Shown: one piece after another, positions 23,732-31,210 of the stretch
Layout of the letters: each line of letters starts with the position of its first letter
Position numbering within the stretch: the stretch's first letter is position 1
Origin: Anaerolineae bacterium
GTDB lineage: Bacteria; Chloroflexota; Anaerolineae; JAAYZQ01
Direction: 5' to 3'
Assembly (NCBI GenBank): GCA_016929795.1
Contig: JAFGIA010000040.1
Coordinates: 1 to 33,098 of the forward strand
DNA: 33,098 bases
Notes under the pieces: model-generated
The model's input: only the letters and a program-made list of their open reading frames with translations
Database searches by the model: none
What the model was told of the DNA's origin: nothing
Translations under genes and position numbers: made by a program

Positions 23732-24613
23732 ATGCCAGCACAAATTCTCGACGGCCGCGCGACGGCTAAAAAGATGCAGGGCGAGATTGACGAGGCGGTG
23801 GCCTCATTCAAAGAGCAGACAGGAGTGACGCCGGCGATCGCCGTGGTGCGCGCCGGCGAGGACCCCGGCTCGGTGTGGTACGCCGGCGCCATCAAAAAGA
23901 CGATGGCCGCCCGTGGCATGGAGGCGCAGCTTCACGTCCTACCCGAGACGGCCAGCCAGGCCGAGATCGTCGAGTTGGTGTCGAAACTGAATGCCGACCC
24001 CGGCGTGCATGGGATCATGGTCCAGGAGCCGCTGCCCAAGGGGATCGACGAGGCGGCGGTTAAGGGCGCCCTGTCGCCCGACAAGGACGTCGACGGCGTG
24101 CACGAAGTGAACGCCGGTCGCCTGGCGCTCGCGGCGCCTGCAGGCCGTCCATCCGGTGTGGGCGAGTTCTTTGTGCCGGCCACGCCTGCTGGTGGCATGG
24201 AGCTGATGCGCCGCTACGGCATCCCCTTTGCGGGCCAGAATGTAGTCGTCATCGGCCGCTCGCCCATCGTCGGCAAGCCCATGGCCCTGCTCCTGATGCG
24301 TGAGAATGCCACCGTCACCGTGGCCCACTCACGCACCAAGGACCTGCCCGGCCTCTGTCGCCAGGCCGACATCCTCTGCGTCGCCGTCGGCCGCGCCGAG
24401 ATGGTCAAGGGCGACTGGGTCAAACCGGGCGCGACGGTCATTGACTTTGGTGTCAACGACGTCGAGGGCAAGATGGTCGGCGACGTGGCCTACGACGAGG
24501 CCGCCCAGGTAGCCGGCTACATCACTCCCGTGCCCGGCGGCACCGGCCCGATGACCAACGTCATCCTCTGCCAGAACGTGCTCGAAGCCGCGCGCCGGCA
24601 GGCAGGCGCGTAG
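23732..24613 (+). CDS. folD: Methylene-THF dehydrogenase (FolD family), catalytic Lys54 replaced
   Basis: The 293-residue FolD-family enzyme has the NAD(P)-binding signature IGRSPIVGKPMALLL, TVAHSRT and PGGTGPMT. Numbering matches E. coli FolD: Tyr50, Gln98 (VQEPLP) and Asp121 (KDVDGVHEVNAGRL) are kept, but position 54, the catalytic Lys, is Ile (Y-A-G-A-I-K-K, with Lys at 55 and 56). Lys54/Lys56 mutants of characterised enzymes lose cyclohydrolase activity. Other family positions are also altered (VQLPLP to VQEPLP, PCTP to PATP, DGFHP to DGVHE). I infer a mainly or only dehydrogenase role, with FchA doing the cyclohydrolase step. Whether Lys55 can shift into the site is open. GAAAGGAG precedes the ATG. 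Confidence 0.9.
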   Translation: MPAQILDGRATAKKMQGEIDEAVASFKEQTGVTPAIAVVRAGEDPGSVWYAGAIKKTMAARGMEAQLHVLPETASQAEIVELVSKLNADPGVHGIMVQEPLPKGIDEAAVKGALSPDKDVDGVHEVNAGRLALAAPAGRPSGVGEFFVPATPAGGMELMRRYGIPFAGQNVVVIGRSPIVGKPMALLLMRENATVTVAHSRTKDLPGLCRQADILCVAVGRAEMVKGDWVKPGATVIDFGVNDVEGKMVGDVAYDEAAQVAGYITPVPGGTGPMTNVILCQNVLEAARRQAGA

Positions 24614-24621
24614 ATGTGTAC

Positions 24622-24664
24622 CACAACCCTCCGGGTTGTGCATCGCGCCGCCCGGAGGGTTGTG
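24622..24664. repeat. 14-bp perfect inverted repeat after folD
   Basis: CACAACCCTCCGGG (24622-24635) and CCCGGAGGGTTGTG (24651-24664) are exact arms with a 15-nt loop, beginning 9 bp after the folD stop. No T-run follows, so it is a hairpin or repeat element rather than a standard intrinsic terminator. Confidence 0.75.
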
Positions 24665-24723
24665 ACTCATAGCTGGGGCCGGTCTCCGACCGCGCTCCGT
24701 CAGAGATCGCGATCAAAGGTACT

Positions 24724-25050
24724 GTGGAATTCGAGCAGTTAATCCGGCGGGCGATGGAGATACGCCATCGCTACGAGCAGTTCGAGCAGGCGAGATATGG
24801 CCGCTCGTGGACGACAGAGGAGCTGGCGCTCGGCCTCGTCGGCGACGTCGGTGACCTGACCAAACTGATCGTGGCCCACGAGGGGATGCGCGAGATCCCG
24901 GACGTCGAGACCAGGCTGGCGCACGAACTAGCTGACTGCCTGTGGAGCATCCTCGTCCTGTCGCAACGGCTCGGTGTCGATCTGGAAGATGCCTTCTGGC
25001 AAACCATGGACGAGTTGGCGCAGTATACGGCGCTCCGACCGCCTGGCTAG
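24724..25050 (+). CDS. MazG-like nucleotide pyrophosphohydrolase, degenerate motif
   Basis: The 108-residue all-helical protein starts at GTG 24724 (AAAGGT upstream). The pattern GLVGDVGDLTKL...HELADCLWSILVLSQRLGVDL is that of MazG/dUTPase-like NTP pyrophosphohydrolases. These normally have E-E-x-x-E...E-x-x-D as Mg2+ ligands. Here the first group reads G40-D41-x-x-D44 and the second E68-x-x-D71, so one acidic ligand is missing and two are Asp. It may still bind metal, or have changed function. It precedes the flavoenzyme gene by 17 bp and is probably cotranscribed with it. A house-cleaning role is only a guess. Confidence 0.65.
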   Translation: MEFEQLIRRAMEIRHRYEQFEQARYGRSWTTEELALGLVGDVGDLTKLIVAHEGMREIPDVETRLAHELADCLWSILVLSQRLGVDLEDAFWQTMDELAQYTALRPPG

Positions 25051-25067
25051 AACGAGTGCGTGACGAT

Positions 25068-26453
25068 ATGAGTGAGCGGACGGCTGCCGCCGTCATCTGC
25101 GGCGCCGGCATCGCCGGCATCAGCGCCGCCTACCACCTGGCGGTGCGTCACGGGGTGCAAAACGTCATCCTGGTCGACGAGCGCCCCCCCCTGAGCCTGA
25201 CCAGCGACAAGTCGACCGAGTGCTACCGCAACTGGTGGCCCGGGCCGGGCACGGCCATGGTCGACCTGACGAACCGCAGCATCGACATCCTGGAAGATCT
25301 GGCGTGCGAGAGCGGCAACGCCTTCAACCTGAGCCGGCGTGGCTACCTCTTTGTGACGGGCAACCCGGCACGCATCCCCGATTTTGAACGCGTGGCGCGC
25401 GAGTCCACCGGCCTCGGCGCGGGGCCATTGCGCGTGCACCGCGGCCAGCCAGGCGATCCCGAGTACGTGCCGGCACCGGCCGAAGGGTTCGAGGGGATGC
25501 CCACAGGCGCCGACCTGATCCTCGACCCCGCCTTGATCCGGAAACACTTTTCCTTTCTGACAGAGGACGTGGTGGCGGCCCTGCACACGCGGCGCTGCGG
25601 CCGCCTGAGCGCCCAGACGCTCGGCATGTACATGCTGGAGCGTGCCAGGGAGCACGGGGCGCGCTTCCTGAATGGCCGAATCCAAGGCGTCGACGTGGCT
25701 GGCGGCCGTGTGCGCGGCGTGCGTGTCGGCACCGGGGCGGGCACCCAGCTCATCGCCACCGACATGTTCGTGAACGCCGCTGGCCCCTTTGTCAAAGAGG
25801 TAGGGCAGATGTTGGGCGTCGATCTGCCTGTTGTCTGCGAGTTGCACCACAAGATCGCCTACAACGACTACCTGGAAGTGATCCCACGCACCGCCCCGCT
25901 CTTCTACTGGGCCGACCCTCAGCTTCTGCCCTGGTCCGACGAGGAGCGGGTGCTGTTGGCCGAGTCGGAAGAAATGCATTGGCTACTGGAGCCCTTCCCC
26001 GGTGGGCCGCACGACATCCCGGAAGGCGGCCGGGGCAGCCGCATCCAGCTCTGCCTCTGGACCTACGATGTCGAGACGATGGAGCCGGTGGTGCCGCTGC
26101 CTCCGATCGATCCCCACTATTTCGAAGTGGTGCTGCGCGGCTTGTCGCGCATGGCGCCGGCGCTGGCCGCGTACTTTGACCGGCTGCCGCGGCCCATCGT
26201 CGACGGCGGTTATTACGCCAAGACGCGCGAGAACCGGCCCTTGATCGGTCCACTGCCGGTGGAAGGGGCGTACATCCTCGGCGCCCTGTCTGGTTTTGGC
26301 ATTATGGCCGCGTGCGCCGCGGGCGAGTTGCTGGCAGCGCACGTCGCGGGGACGGATCTGCCCGATTACGCCTCCTGGTTCCTGCTTGAGCGCTACCAGG
26401 ACCGCGAGTATCGAGCGCTGCTGGACGAATGGGACGAATCGGGGCAGTTGTGA
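25068..26453 (+). CDS. FAD-dependent oxidoreductase, DAO (sarcosine/dimethylglycine oxidase-like) family
   Basis: The 461-residue flavoenzyme starts at ATG 25068. The frame is open further upstream but overlaps the MazG-like gene there. The dinucleotide motif is CGAGIAGISAAYHLA (11-25). A middle SAQTLGMYMLERAREHGA segment leads to the second FAD-contact strand (VNAAGPFVKEV). The C-terminus has YAKTRENRPLIGPLPVEGAY and LSGFGIMAACAAGELLAAH, as in DAO-family amine oxidases. Relatives oxidise N-methyl or amino groups of glycine derivatives and can feed formaldehyde to THF, so a link to the one-carbon cluster is plausible. No THF-binding GcvT-like domain is attached, and the substrate is not known. 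Confidence 0.8.
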   Translation: MSERTAAAVICGAGIAGISAAYHLAVRHGVQNVILVDERPPLSLTSDKSTECYRNWWPGPGTAMVDLTNRSIDILEDLACESGNAFNLSRRGYLFVTGNPARIPDFERVARESTGLGAGPLRVHRGQPGDPEYVPAPAEGFEGMPTGADLILDPALIRKHFSFLTEDVVAALHTRRCGRLSAQTLGMYMLERAREHGARFLNGRIQGVDVAGGRVRGVRVGTGAGTQLIATDMFVNAAGPFVKEVGQMLGVDLPVVCELHHKIAYNDYLEVIPRTAPLFYWADPQLLPWSDEERVLLAESEEMHWLLEPFPGGPHDIPEGGRGSRIQLCLWTYDVETMEPVVPLPPIDPHYFEVVLRGLSRMAPALAAYFDRLPRPIVDGGYYAKTRENRPLIGPLPVEGAYILGALSGFGIMAACAAGELLAAHVAGTDLPDYASWFLLERYQDREYRALLDEWDESGQL

Positions 26454-26469
26454 GGCTCTCCGGATCGAT

Positions 26470-26494
26470 CTTGCGCCTCGATCGGAGGCGCAAG
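26470..26494. terminator. GC-rich hairpin after the DAO flavoenzyme gene
   Basis: CTTGCGCCTC (26470-26479) and GAGGCGCAAG (26485-26494) form a perfect 10-bp stem with a 5-nt loop, 16 bp after the stop codon. A purine-rich stretch follows rather than a T-run, so termination would need Rho or act as 3'-end protection. Confidence 0.45.
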
Positions 26495-26554
26495 AGGGGA
26501 AAGGGGCTGTTGAGGGGGGGGACTGACTGCCAGTCACCGAAACCATATTCCATG

Positions 26555-26583
26555 TTGACAATCGTTTGCTGCTGTGGTAGACT
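26555..26583 (+). promoter_or_regulatory. Promoter for fhs
   Basis: TTGACA (26555-26560, perfect -35), a 17-bp spacer and TAGACT (26578-26583). The transcript would start near 26590, just before the CRP-like palindrome, leaving a ~80-nt leader to the fhs ATG. Confidence 0.65.
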
Positions 26584-26590
26584 AGACCGG

Positions 26591-26606
26591 TGTGACTTTC
26601 GTCACA
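26591..26606. promoter_or_regulatory. CRP/FNR-family operator-like palindrome at the fhs start site
   Basis: TGTGA (26591-26595), six bases and TCACA (26602-26606) match the CRP consensus exactly. The site begins 7 bp after the -10 box and covers the predicted transcription start, where a bound protein would normally repress. The cognate regulator is not in the window. Confidence 0.6.
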
Positions 26607-26672
26607 AAACGAGATCCACTATGCCCAGGTGAGGGCAAAGTTGCCACCAATTATTTCACAAGGAGGAAACGA

Positions 26673-28544
26673 ATGCTAGTCGAAATCAAGCGTCCGGTAC
26701 CGAGTGATATCGAGATCGCACAGGCGGCGCAGATGCGTCCGATCAAGGAGGTCGCAGCCGATCTTGGACTGACCGAGGATGACCTGGACTATTACGGCAA
26801 GTACAAGGCCAAGGTCCATCTGGATGTTCTCGACAGGCTCGGCGACCGGCCCCAGGGCAAGTACATTGACGTCACGGCCATTACCCCGACCCCGCTGGGG
26901 GAAGGCAAGACGGTAACCACCATCGGCGTGAGCCAGGGACTGGCCTACCTGGGCAAGAAGGTCTTTACCTGCATCCGTCAGCCATCGCAGGGCCCCACCT
27001 TTGGCATCAAGGGCGGCGCAGCCGGCGGTGGCTATGCCCAGATCGTCTCCATGGAGGATTTCAACCTGCACCTGACCGGCGACATCCACGCGGTCGGCGC
27101 GGCCCACAACCTGCTGGCCGCGGCCGTCGACAACCGCCTGTCCAAAGAAGCCCGCTGGAGCACCAACTTTTTGGCCAGAGCCCTCTGCCCTGATGACAAG
27201 TACACCGATTCGATGCGCCTTCGCCTGGACAAGCTGGGCATCCAGTCCGCAAAGCCCTCTGACCTGAGTGATGAGGACAAGGAGCGCATGTTCCGGCTGA
27301 ACATCGACCCCTACGCCATCCAATGGCGGCGTGTGGTCGACGTGTCCGATGCTGCGCTGCGGAACATCATCATCGGCCTGGGCACCGTGAACGATGGGAG
27401 CCCACGCCAGACAGGGTACGACATCACCGTCGCCTCGGAGATCATGGCTGCCCTCGCCTTGTGCAGCGGCCTGGAGGACCTGCGGGCGCGCATGGGCCGC
27501 ATCATCATCGGCACCAACAAAAAGGGAGAGCCCATCACCGCCGAAGATCTGAACGTAGCCGGGGCCATGACCGTCCTCCTCAAAGAAGCGATCATGCCCA
27601 ACCTGATGCAGACCCTGATGGGCAGCCCGGCCTTTGTCCACTGTGGCCCCTTTGCCAACATCGCCCAGGGCAACAGCTCCATCCTGGCCGACCGCATCGC
27701 CCTCAAACTGATCGGCGAGGATGGCTACGTAGTCACCGAGTCGGGCTTTGGCGCCGACTGCGGCATGGAAAAGTTTTTTGACATCAAATGCCGCTACAGT
27801 GGCCTGGTCCCCAATTGCGTGGTCCTGGTCTGCACCGTGCGCGCCCTCAAGATGCACGGTGGCGGCCCCAAGGTCGTCGCTGGACAGCCTCTCGCCAAGG
27901 CATATGTCGAGGAGAACCTGGAGCTGCTGGAAAAGGGCTTGCCCAACCTGCTGCAGCACATCGAAAACGTCCTCAAGTTCGGCGTCCCGGTCGTGGTCGC
28001 CATCAACCGCTTCAAAGACGACACTGATGCCGAGGTCGCCCTCATCCGCAAGCGCGCCCAGGAAACAGGCGCCGAGGATGCGGTCGTGAGCACCGTCTGG
28101 ATGAATGGCGGTGCCGGTGGGGCCGATCTGGCCGAGGCGGTCATGAAGGCCTGCGAAAAGCCGTCCAACTTCCGCTTCCTCTACCCCGACGACTATACGA
28201 TCAAGCAAAAGATCGAGACCGTTGCCAAAGAGATCTATCGCGCCGGGCGGGTCACCTACACACCCGAGACCGAGGCCAAGATCGAGCTCTTCACCAAGAT
28301 GGGGTTCAGCCATCTGCCGCTGTGCATGGCCAAGACGCACCTGTCCTTCACCCACGATCCGGCCATCAAGGGCGCGCCGCAAGACTGGACCCTGCCCATC
28401 ACCGACATTCGTGCCAGCGTGGGCGCCGGCTTCCTCTACCCGCTCTGCGGCACCATGCGCACCATGCCCGGCCTGCCCACCCGCCCCGCCTTTACCGACG
28501 TGGATATCGATTTTGAGACCGGGCAAGTGGTGGGCTTGTTCTAA
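26673..28544 (+). CDS. fhs: Formate-THF ligase, MTHFD1-like type
   Basis: The 623-residue enzyme condenses formate and THF with ATP, the entry of the methyl branch. ATG 26673 is chosen because AAGGAGG precedes it. The ATP P-loop is TPTPLGEGKT (71-80), followed by RQPSQGPTFGIKGGAAGG and FNLHLTGDIHA. The C-terminus reads IRASVGAGFLYPL, MPGLPTRPAFTDVDI and a terminal VVGLF. These variants, the length and the N-terminal ~60-residue extension agree with the synthetase domain of eukaryotic MTHFD1 rather than the ~557-residue Moorella/Clostridium form, whose motif is REPSLGPVFGIKGG. It has its own promoter, a CRP-like site and a terminator after it. Confidence 0.93.
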   Translation: MLVEIKRPVPSDIEIAQAAQMRPIKEVAADLGLTEDDLDYYGKYKAKVHLDVLDRLGDRPQGKYIDVTAITPTPLGEGKTVTTIGVSQGLAYLGKKVFTCIRQPSQGPTFGIKGGAAGGGYAQIVSMEDFNLHLTGDIHAVGAAHNLLAAAVDNRLSKEARWSTNFLARALCPDDKYTDSMRLRLDKLGIQSAKPSDLSDEDKERMFRLNIDPYAIQWRRVVDVSDAALRNIIIGLGTVNDGSPRQTGYDITVASEIMAALALCSGLEDLRARMGRIIIGTNKKGEPITAEDLNVAGAMTVLLKEAIMPNLMQTLMGSPAFVHCGPFANIAQGNSSILADRIALKLIGEDGYVVTESGFGADCGMEKFFDIKCRYSGLVPNCVVLVCTVRALKMHGGGPKVVAGQPLAKAYVEENLELLEKGLPNLLQHIENVLKFGVPVVVAINRFKDDTDAEVALIRKRAQETGAEDAVVSTVWMNGGAGGADLAEAVMKACEKPSNFRFLYPDDYTIKQKIETVAKEIYRAGRVTYTPETEAKIELFTKMGFSHLPLCMAKTHLSFTHDPAIKGAPQDWTLPITDIRASVGAGFLYPLCGTMRTMPGLPTRPAFTDVDIDFETGQVVGLF

Positions 28545-28587
28545 ACATGCAGGGCTCCTATTGCTGCGGGGTCCGCTCGTGATCGAC

Positions 28588-28620
28588 GATGGGGAGGGCA
28601 TCCGTGCCCTCCCCATCTTA
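28588..28620 (+). terminator. Hairpin terminator after fhs
   Basis: GATGGGGAGGGC (28588-28599) pairs perfectly with GCCCTCCCCATC (28606-28617) around a 6-nt loop, 44 bp after the fhs stop, followed by TTACAATAAA. The stem is very stable. The T-tract is weak. Confidence 0.65.
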
Positions 28621-28654
28621 CAATAAAGATGTATAGCATAAAAGGGTAGCCCAG

Positions 28655-28683
28655 TTTGCAATACGACGGCTTTGTGTTATAAT
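28655..28683 (+). promoter_or_regulatory. Promoter for the HMA-like gene, cooS and acsB
   Basis: TTTGCA (28655-28660) with 17 bp to a perfect TATAAT (28678-28683); TTGCAA with a 16-bp spacer is equally possible. The start would be near 28690, about 50 nt before the ATG at 28740. Confidence 0.6.
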
Positions 28684-28739
28684 GAGGCCGTCCACCAGCT
28701 CGCTTGGGCGAATCACCGTTTACCGAAGGAGGTAATTGG

Positions 28740-29072
28740 ATGGAAAAGGTCACCTTTAACGTTCCCACCATGTGGGCCGACCACCACGTGCTGGCCGTGC
28801 GTGACACCCTGCAAGAGGTGAGCGGCGTCGACGAGGTTCTTGCCAGTGCCCTGTATAAAGATGTCCTCGTCAAGTACGATCCTGCTGCCGTCGCCCCCGA
28901 TGCCCTTGCCGCCGCCCTGGCCGCAGCGGGCTACCCAGTCGCCGAGGCGCCAGAGCTTCCCCAGCACCCCAAGCGCACCGATGACACTTCTGACTGGTTT
29001 CAGTTCCAGGAGCGCGTGACCGAAACGGACAGGCGCGATCTGGAGATGTCCGGAGACCATCGCAAGTACTAG
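28740..29072 (+). CDS. Small HMA-fold-like protein without CxxC, upstream of cooS
   Basis: The 110-residue protein starts at ATG 28740 with a strong AAGGAGG. Residues 1-70 follow the pattern of heavy-metal-associated (HMA) domains: a first strand VTFNVPTM, a helix VRDTLQEVSGVDEV, VLVKYDP and a final AAAGYPV. Where HMA domains have G-M-x-C-x-x-C, this one has T-M-W-A-D-H-H (residues 10-16), so both metal-binding cysteines are replaced (Ala13, His16). The C-terminal 40 residues are charged and probably disordered, with several His and Asp. It is 61 bp upstream of cooS, so a role in nickel delivery or CODH assembly is possible. No function is established. Confidence 0.7.
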   Translation: MEKVTFNVPTMWADHHVLAVRDTLQEVSGVDEVLASALYKDVLVKYDPAAVAPDALAAALAAAGYPVAEAPELPQHPKRTDDTSDWFQFQERVTETDRRDLEMSGDHRKY

Positions 29073-29133
29073 GTATGCGAGAGGCTCCTGTCGTTCTTTG
29101 GGAATCTCCATTAGAAGTTAGAGAGGAAAGAAA

Positions 29134-31122
29134 ATGGCTGAACTGAGAACCGTTGACCAGGCCGTTGCACGGATGTTCGACCTCGCCAGCGAGGCTGGCG
29201 TCGAGACGGCCTTCGACCGGGCAGAAAAAGTGAAACCCTGCCCCATCGGGAGCGATGGCGTGTGCTGCAAGATCTGCGCCATGGGACCGTGCCGCCTCGT
29301 CGGCAAGACCACGGCCGGCATCTGCGGTGCGACGATTGACACCGTCGCCGCCCGCAACCTGGCACGCCAGATCGCAGCGGGTGCCGCGGCGCACTCGGAC
29401 CATGGGCGCGACATGGCCATGGCCCTGCTCGCCGTGGCCGAGGGGCACGCCCCCGACTATCGTGTGCGCGACGTCGGCAAGCTGGTCGAGGTTGCCAATT
29501 TCCTCGGCCTTCCTGTCGAGGGCCGCGAGATCAACGATATCGCGCGCGACGTCGGCGAGAAGGCGCTGCAGCAGTTCGGGCAGCAGCGTGGCTCGATCAA
29601 GTACCTCGAGCGAGCGCCCAAGAAACGCCAGCAGATCTGGAAAGAAACCAAGGTTGCGCCGCGTGGCATCGACCGCGAGATCGTCGAGACACTGCACCGC
29701 ACCCACATTGGCAACGACCAGGACGCGGAGCACATCCTCGACCACGCCCTGCGCACCGCCCTGTCCGACGGCTGGGGCGGCTCGATGCTCTCCACCGACA
29801 TCACCGACATCCTCTTCGGCACCCCCGTGCCCCTCACCAGCGAGGTGAACCTGGGCAGCCTCGAAGAGAACGAGGTGAACATTATCATCCACGGCCACGA
29901 GCCGCTTCTGTCGGCCATGGTTCTGATGGCGACGCAGGACCCGGAGCTGATCGAGTACGCCAAGAGCAAGGGCGCTGAGGGGATCAACCTGACCGGCATT
30001 TGCTGCACGGCCAACGAGATCCTGATGCGCCAGGGTGTGCGCACCGCCGGCAACTTTTTGAGCCAGGAGCTGGCCATCGCCACCGGCGTCGTCGAGGCCA
30101 TGGTCGTCGACATCCAGTGCATCATGCAAGCCCTGGCGCCCGTGGCCGAGCTCTACCACACCGATCTGATCACTACCTCGCCCAAGGCCAAGATCAAGGG
30201 GGCGATGCACATCGAGTTCGAAGAGGACAAGGCGCTCGAGATCGCCAAAAAGATCGTCAAGACCGCCATCGATAACTACCCCAAGCGTGCCGAGAACGCC
30301 AAGTTCTACATCCCGAACGTCAGCGCGCCCATGGTCGCCGGGTTCTCTCACGAGTACCTGCGCTACATGCAGGGCGGCTACTATCGTGGCTCCTTCCGGC
30401 CGCTCAACGACGCCATTATGAGTGGCCGCATCCGTGGCGTAGCCGGCGTGGTGGGCTGCAACAACGCGCGCACCACCCACGACGCGCTACACAATTACGT
30501 CGTGCGCGAGCTGATCAAGAACGACGTCCTCGTTGTCCAGACCGGCTGCAGCGCCATCTCGGCCGCCAAGGAGGGCCTGCTTGGCCCCGAGGCCATGAAC
30601 GTGGCCGGCCCGGGCCTGCGCGAGGTGTGTGAGGCCATTGGCATTCCGCCCGTCCTCCACCTCGGCTCCTGCGTCGACAACACCCGCATCCTCACCGTCG
30701 CCGCACAGATGGCGACCGAGGGCGGCCTGGGCGAAGACATCGGGGACCTGCCTGCTGTCGGCCTCGCACCCGAGTGGATGAGCGAAAAGGCATTGTCGAT
30801 CGGTACCTACTTTGTCGCCTCGGGAGTATACGTCATCATGGGGCCCAAAAACCCCGTGGCCGGCAGCGAGGATGTGCTGCGCCTCATCAGCGACGGCTGG
30901 GAGTCCAAGGTCGGCGGCAGGCTGGAGTTCATCGCCGACGGCGAGGAGATGGTGGCCAAGACCCTGGCGCACATTGACAAAAAGCGTGCCGAGCTCGGTC
31001 TGGCCGAATACGACCCGACCCGCTTTGGCCAGAGTGGCGATCTGCCCCTGGAGGCCTTTTTTGCCGTGCCGCCTGAGGAGCGCAACCTGTACAGCCGCAA
31101 GGCCTACGTTTCTGGAGATTAG
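29134..31122 (+). CDS. cooS: Anaerobic Ni-Fe carbon-monoxide dehydrogenase catalytic subunit
   Basis: The 662-residue CooS-type enzyme interconverts CO and CO2. N-terminal cysteines give the D cluster (Cys36, Cys44) and the B cluster (Cys45, Cys48, Cys53, Cys64; GVCCKICAMGPCR). C-cluster ligands are visible as IIHGHEP (His255 or His253), GICC (Cys291), VDIQC (Cys329), VVGCNNAR (Cys442), QTGCSAIS (Cys472) and LGSCVDN (Cys513). The MGPKNPVAG block is also present. It precedes acsB, so it most likely forms the CODH part of a CODH/ACS complex rather than an energy-conserving CO oxidase. CooC and CooF genes are not in the window. The ribosome binding site is GAGAGGAAAG. Confidence 0.95.
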   Translation: MAELRTVDQAVARMFDLASEAGVETAFDRAEKVKPCPIGSDGVCCKICAMGPCRLVGKTTAGICGATIDTVAARNLARQIAAGAAAHSDHGRDMAMALLAVAEGHAPDYRVRDVGKLVEVANFLGLPVEGREINDIARDVGEKALQQFGQQRGSIKYLERAPKKRQQIWKETKVAPRGIDREIVETLHRTHIGNDQDAEHILDHALRTALSDGWGGSMLSTDITDILFGTPVPLTSEVNLGSLEENEVNIIIHGHEPLLSAMVLMATQDPELIEYAKSKGAEGINLTGICCTANEILMRQGVRTAGNFLSQELAIATGVVEAMVVDIQCIMQALAPVAELYHTDLITTSPKAKIKGAMHIEFEEDKALEIAKKIVKTAIDNYPKRAENAKFYIPNVSAPMVAGFSHEYLRYMQGGYYRGSFRPLNDAIMSGRIRGVAGVVGCNNARTTHDALHNYVVRELIKNDVLVVQTGCSAISAAKEGLLGPEAMNVAGPGLREVCEAIGIPPVLHLGSCVDNTRILTVAAQMATEGGLGEDIGDLPAVGLAPEWMSEKALSIGTYFVASGVYVIMGPKNPVAGSEDVLRLISDGWESKVGGRLEFIADGEEMVAKTLAHIDKKRAELGLAEYDPTRFGQSGDLPLEAFFAVPPEERNLYSRKAYVSGD

Positions 31123-31138
31123 TATTAGATATTAGGGC

Positions 31139-31167
31139 TTGGGTATTGGGCCTTGCCCAATACCCAA
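31139..31167. repeat. 13-bp perfect hairpin between cooS and acsB, with AATACCC repeats
   Basis: TTGGGTATTGGGC (31139-31151) and GCCCAATACCCAA (31155-31167) are exact arms around a 3-nt loop. Copies of CCCAATA continue to about 31180. Similar CCAATACCC strings lie at about 6990-7010 and 23681-23693. It probably modulates read-through or stability between cooS and acsB. Confidence 0.75.
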
Positions 31168-31210
31168 TACCCAATATCCGATATCCAGTACCGAAAAGGA
31201 GAAGGTATCA

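Noticed and set aside
26591..26606. CooA (CO sensor) binding site
   Set aside because: The half-sites are TGTGA/TCACA, which fit CRP rather than the TGTCA/CGACA pattern of CooA.
26676..28661. Long reverse-strand ORF opposite fhs
   Set aside because: It is a shadow of the high-GC fhs coding frame and has no motif or ribosome site.
28870..30480. Reverse-strand ORF opposite cooS
   Set aside because: It is a shadow ORF with the same V/D/H/G-rich composition, and CooS on the plus strand is unambiguous.
31139..31190. CCCAATA repeats as a possible CRISPR array
   Set aside because: The units are short and contiguous with no spacers, and no cas genes are present.
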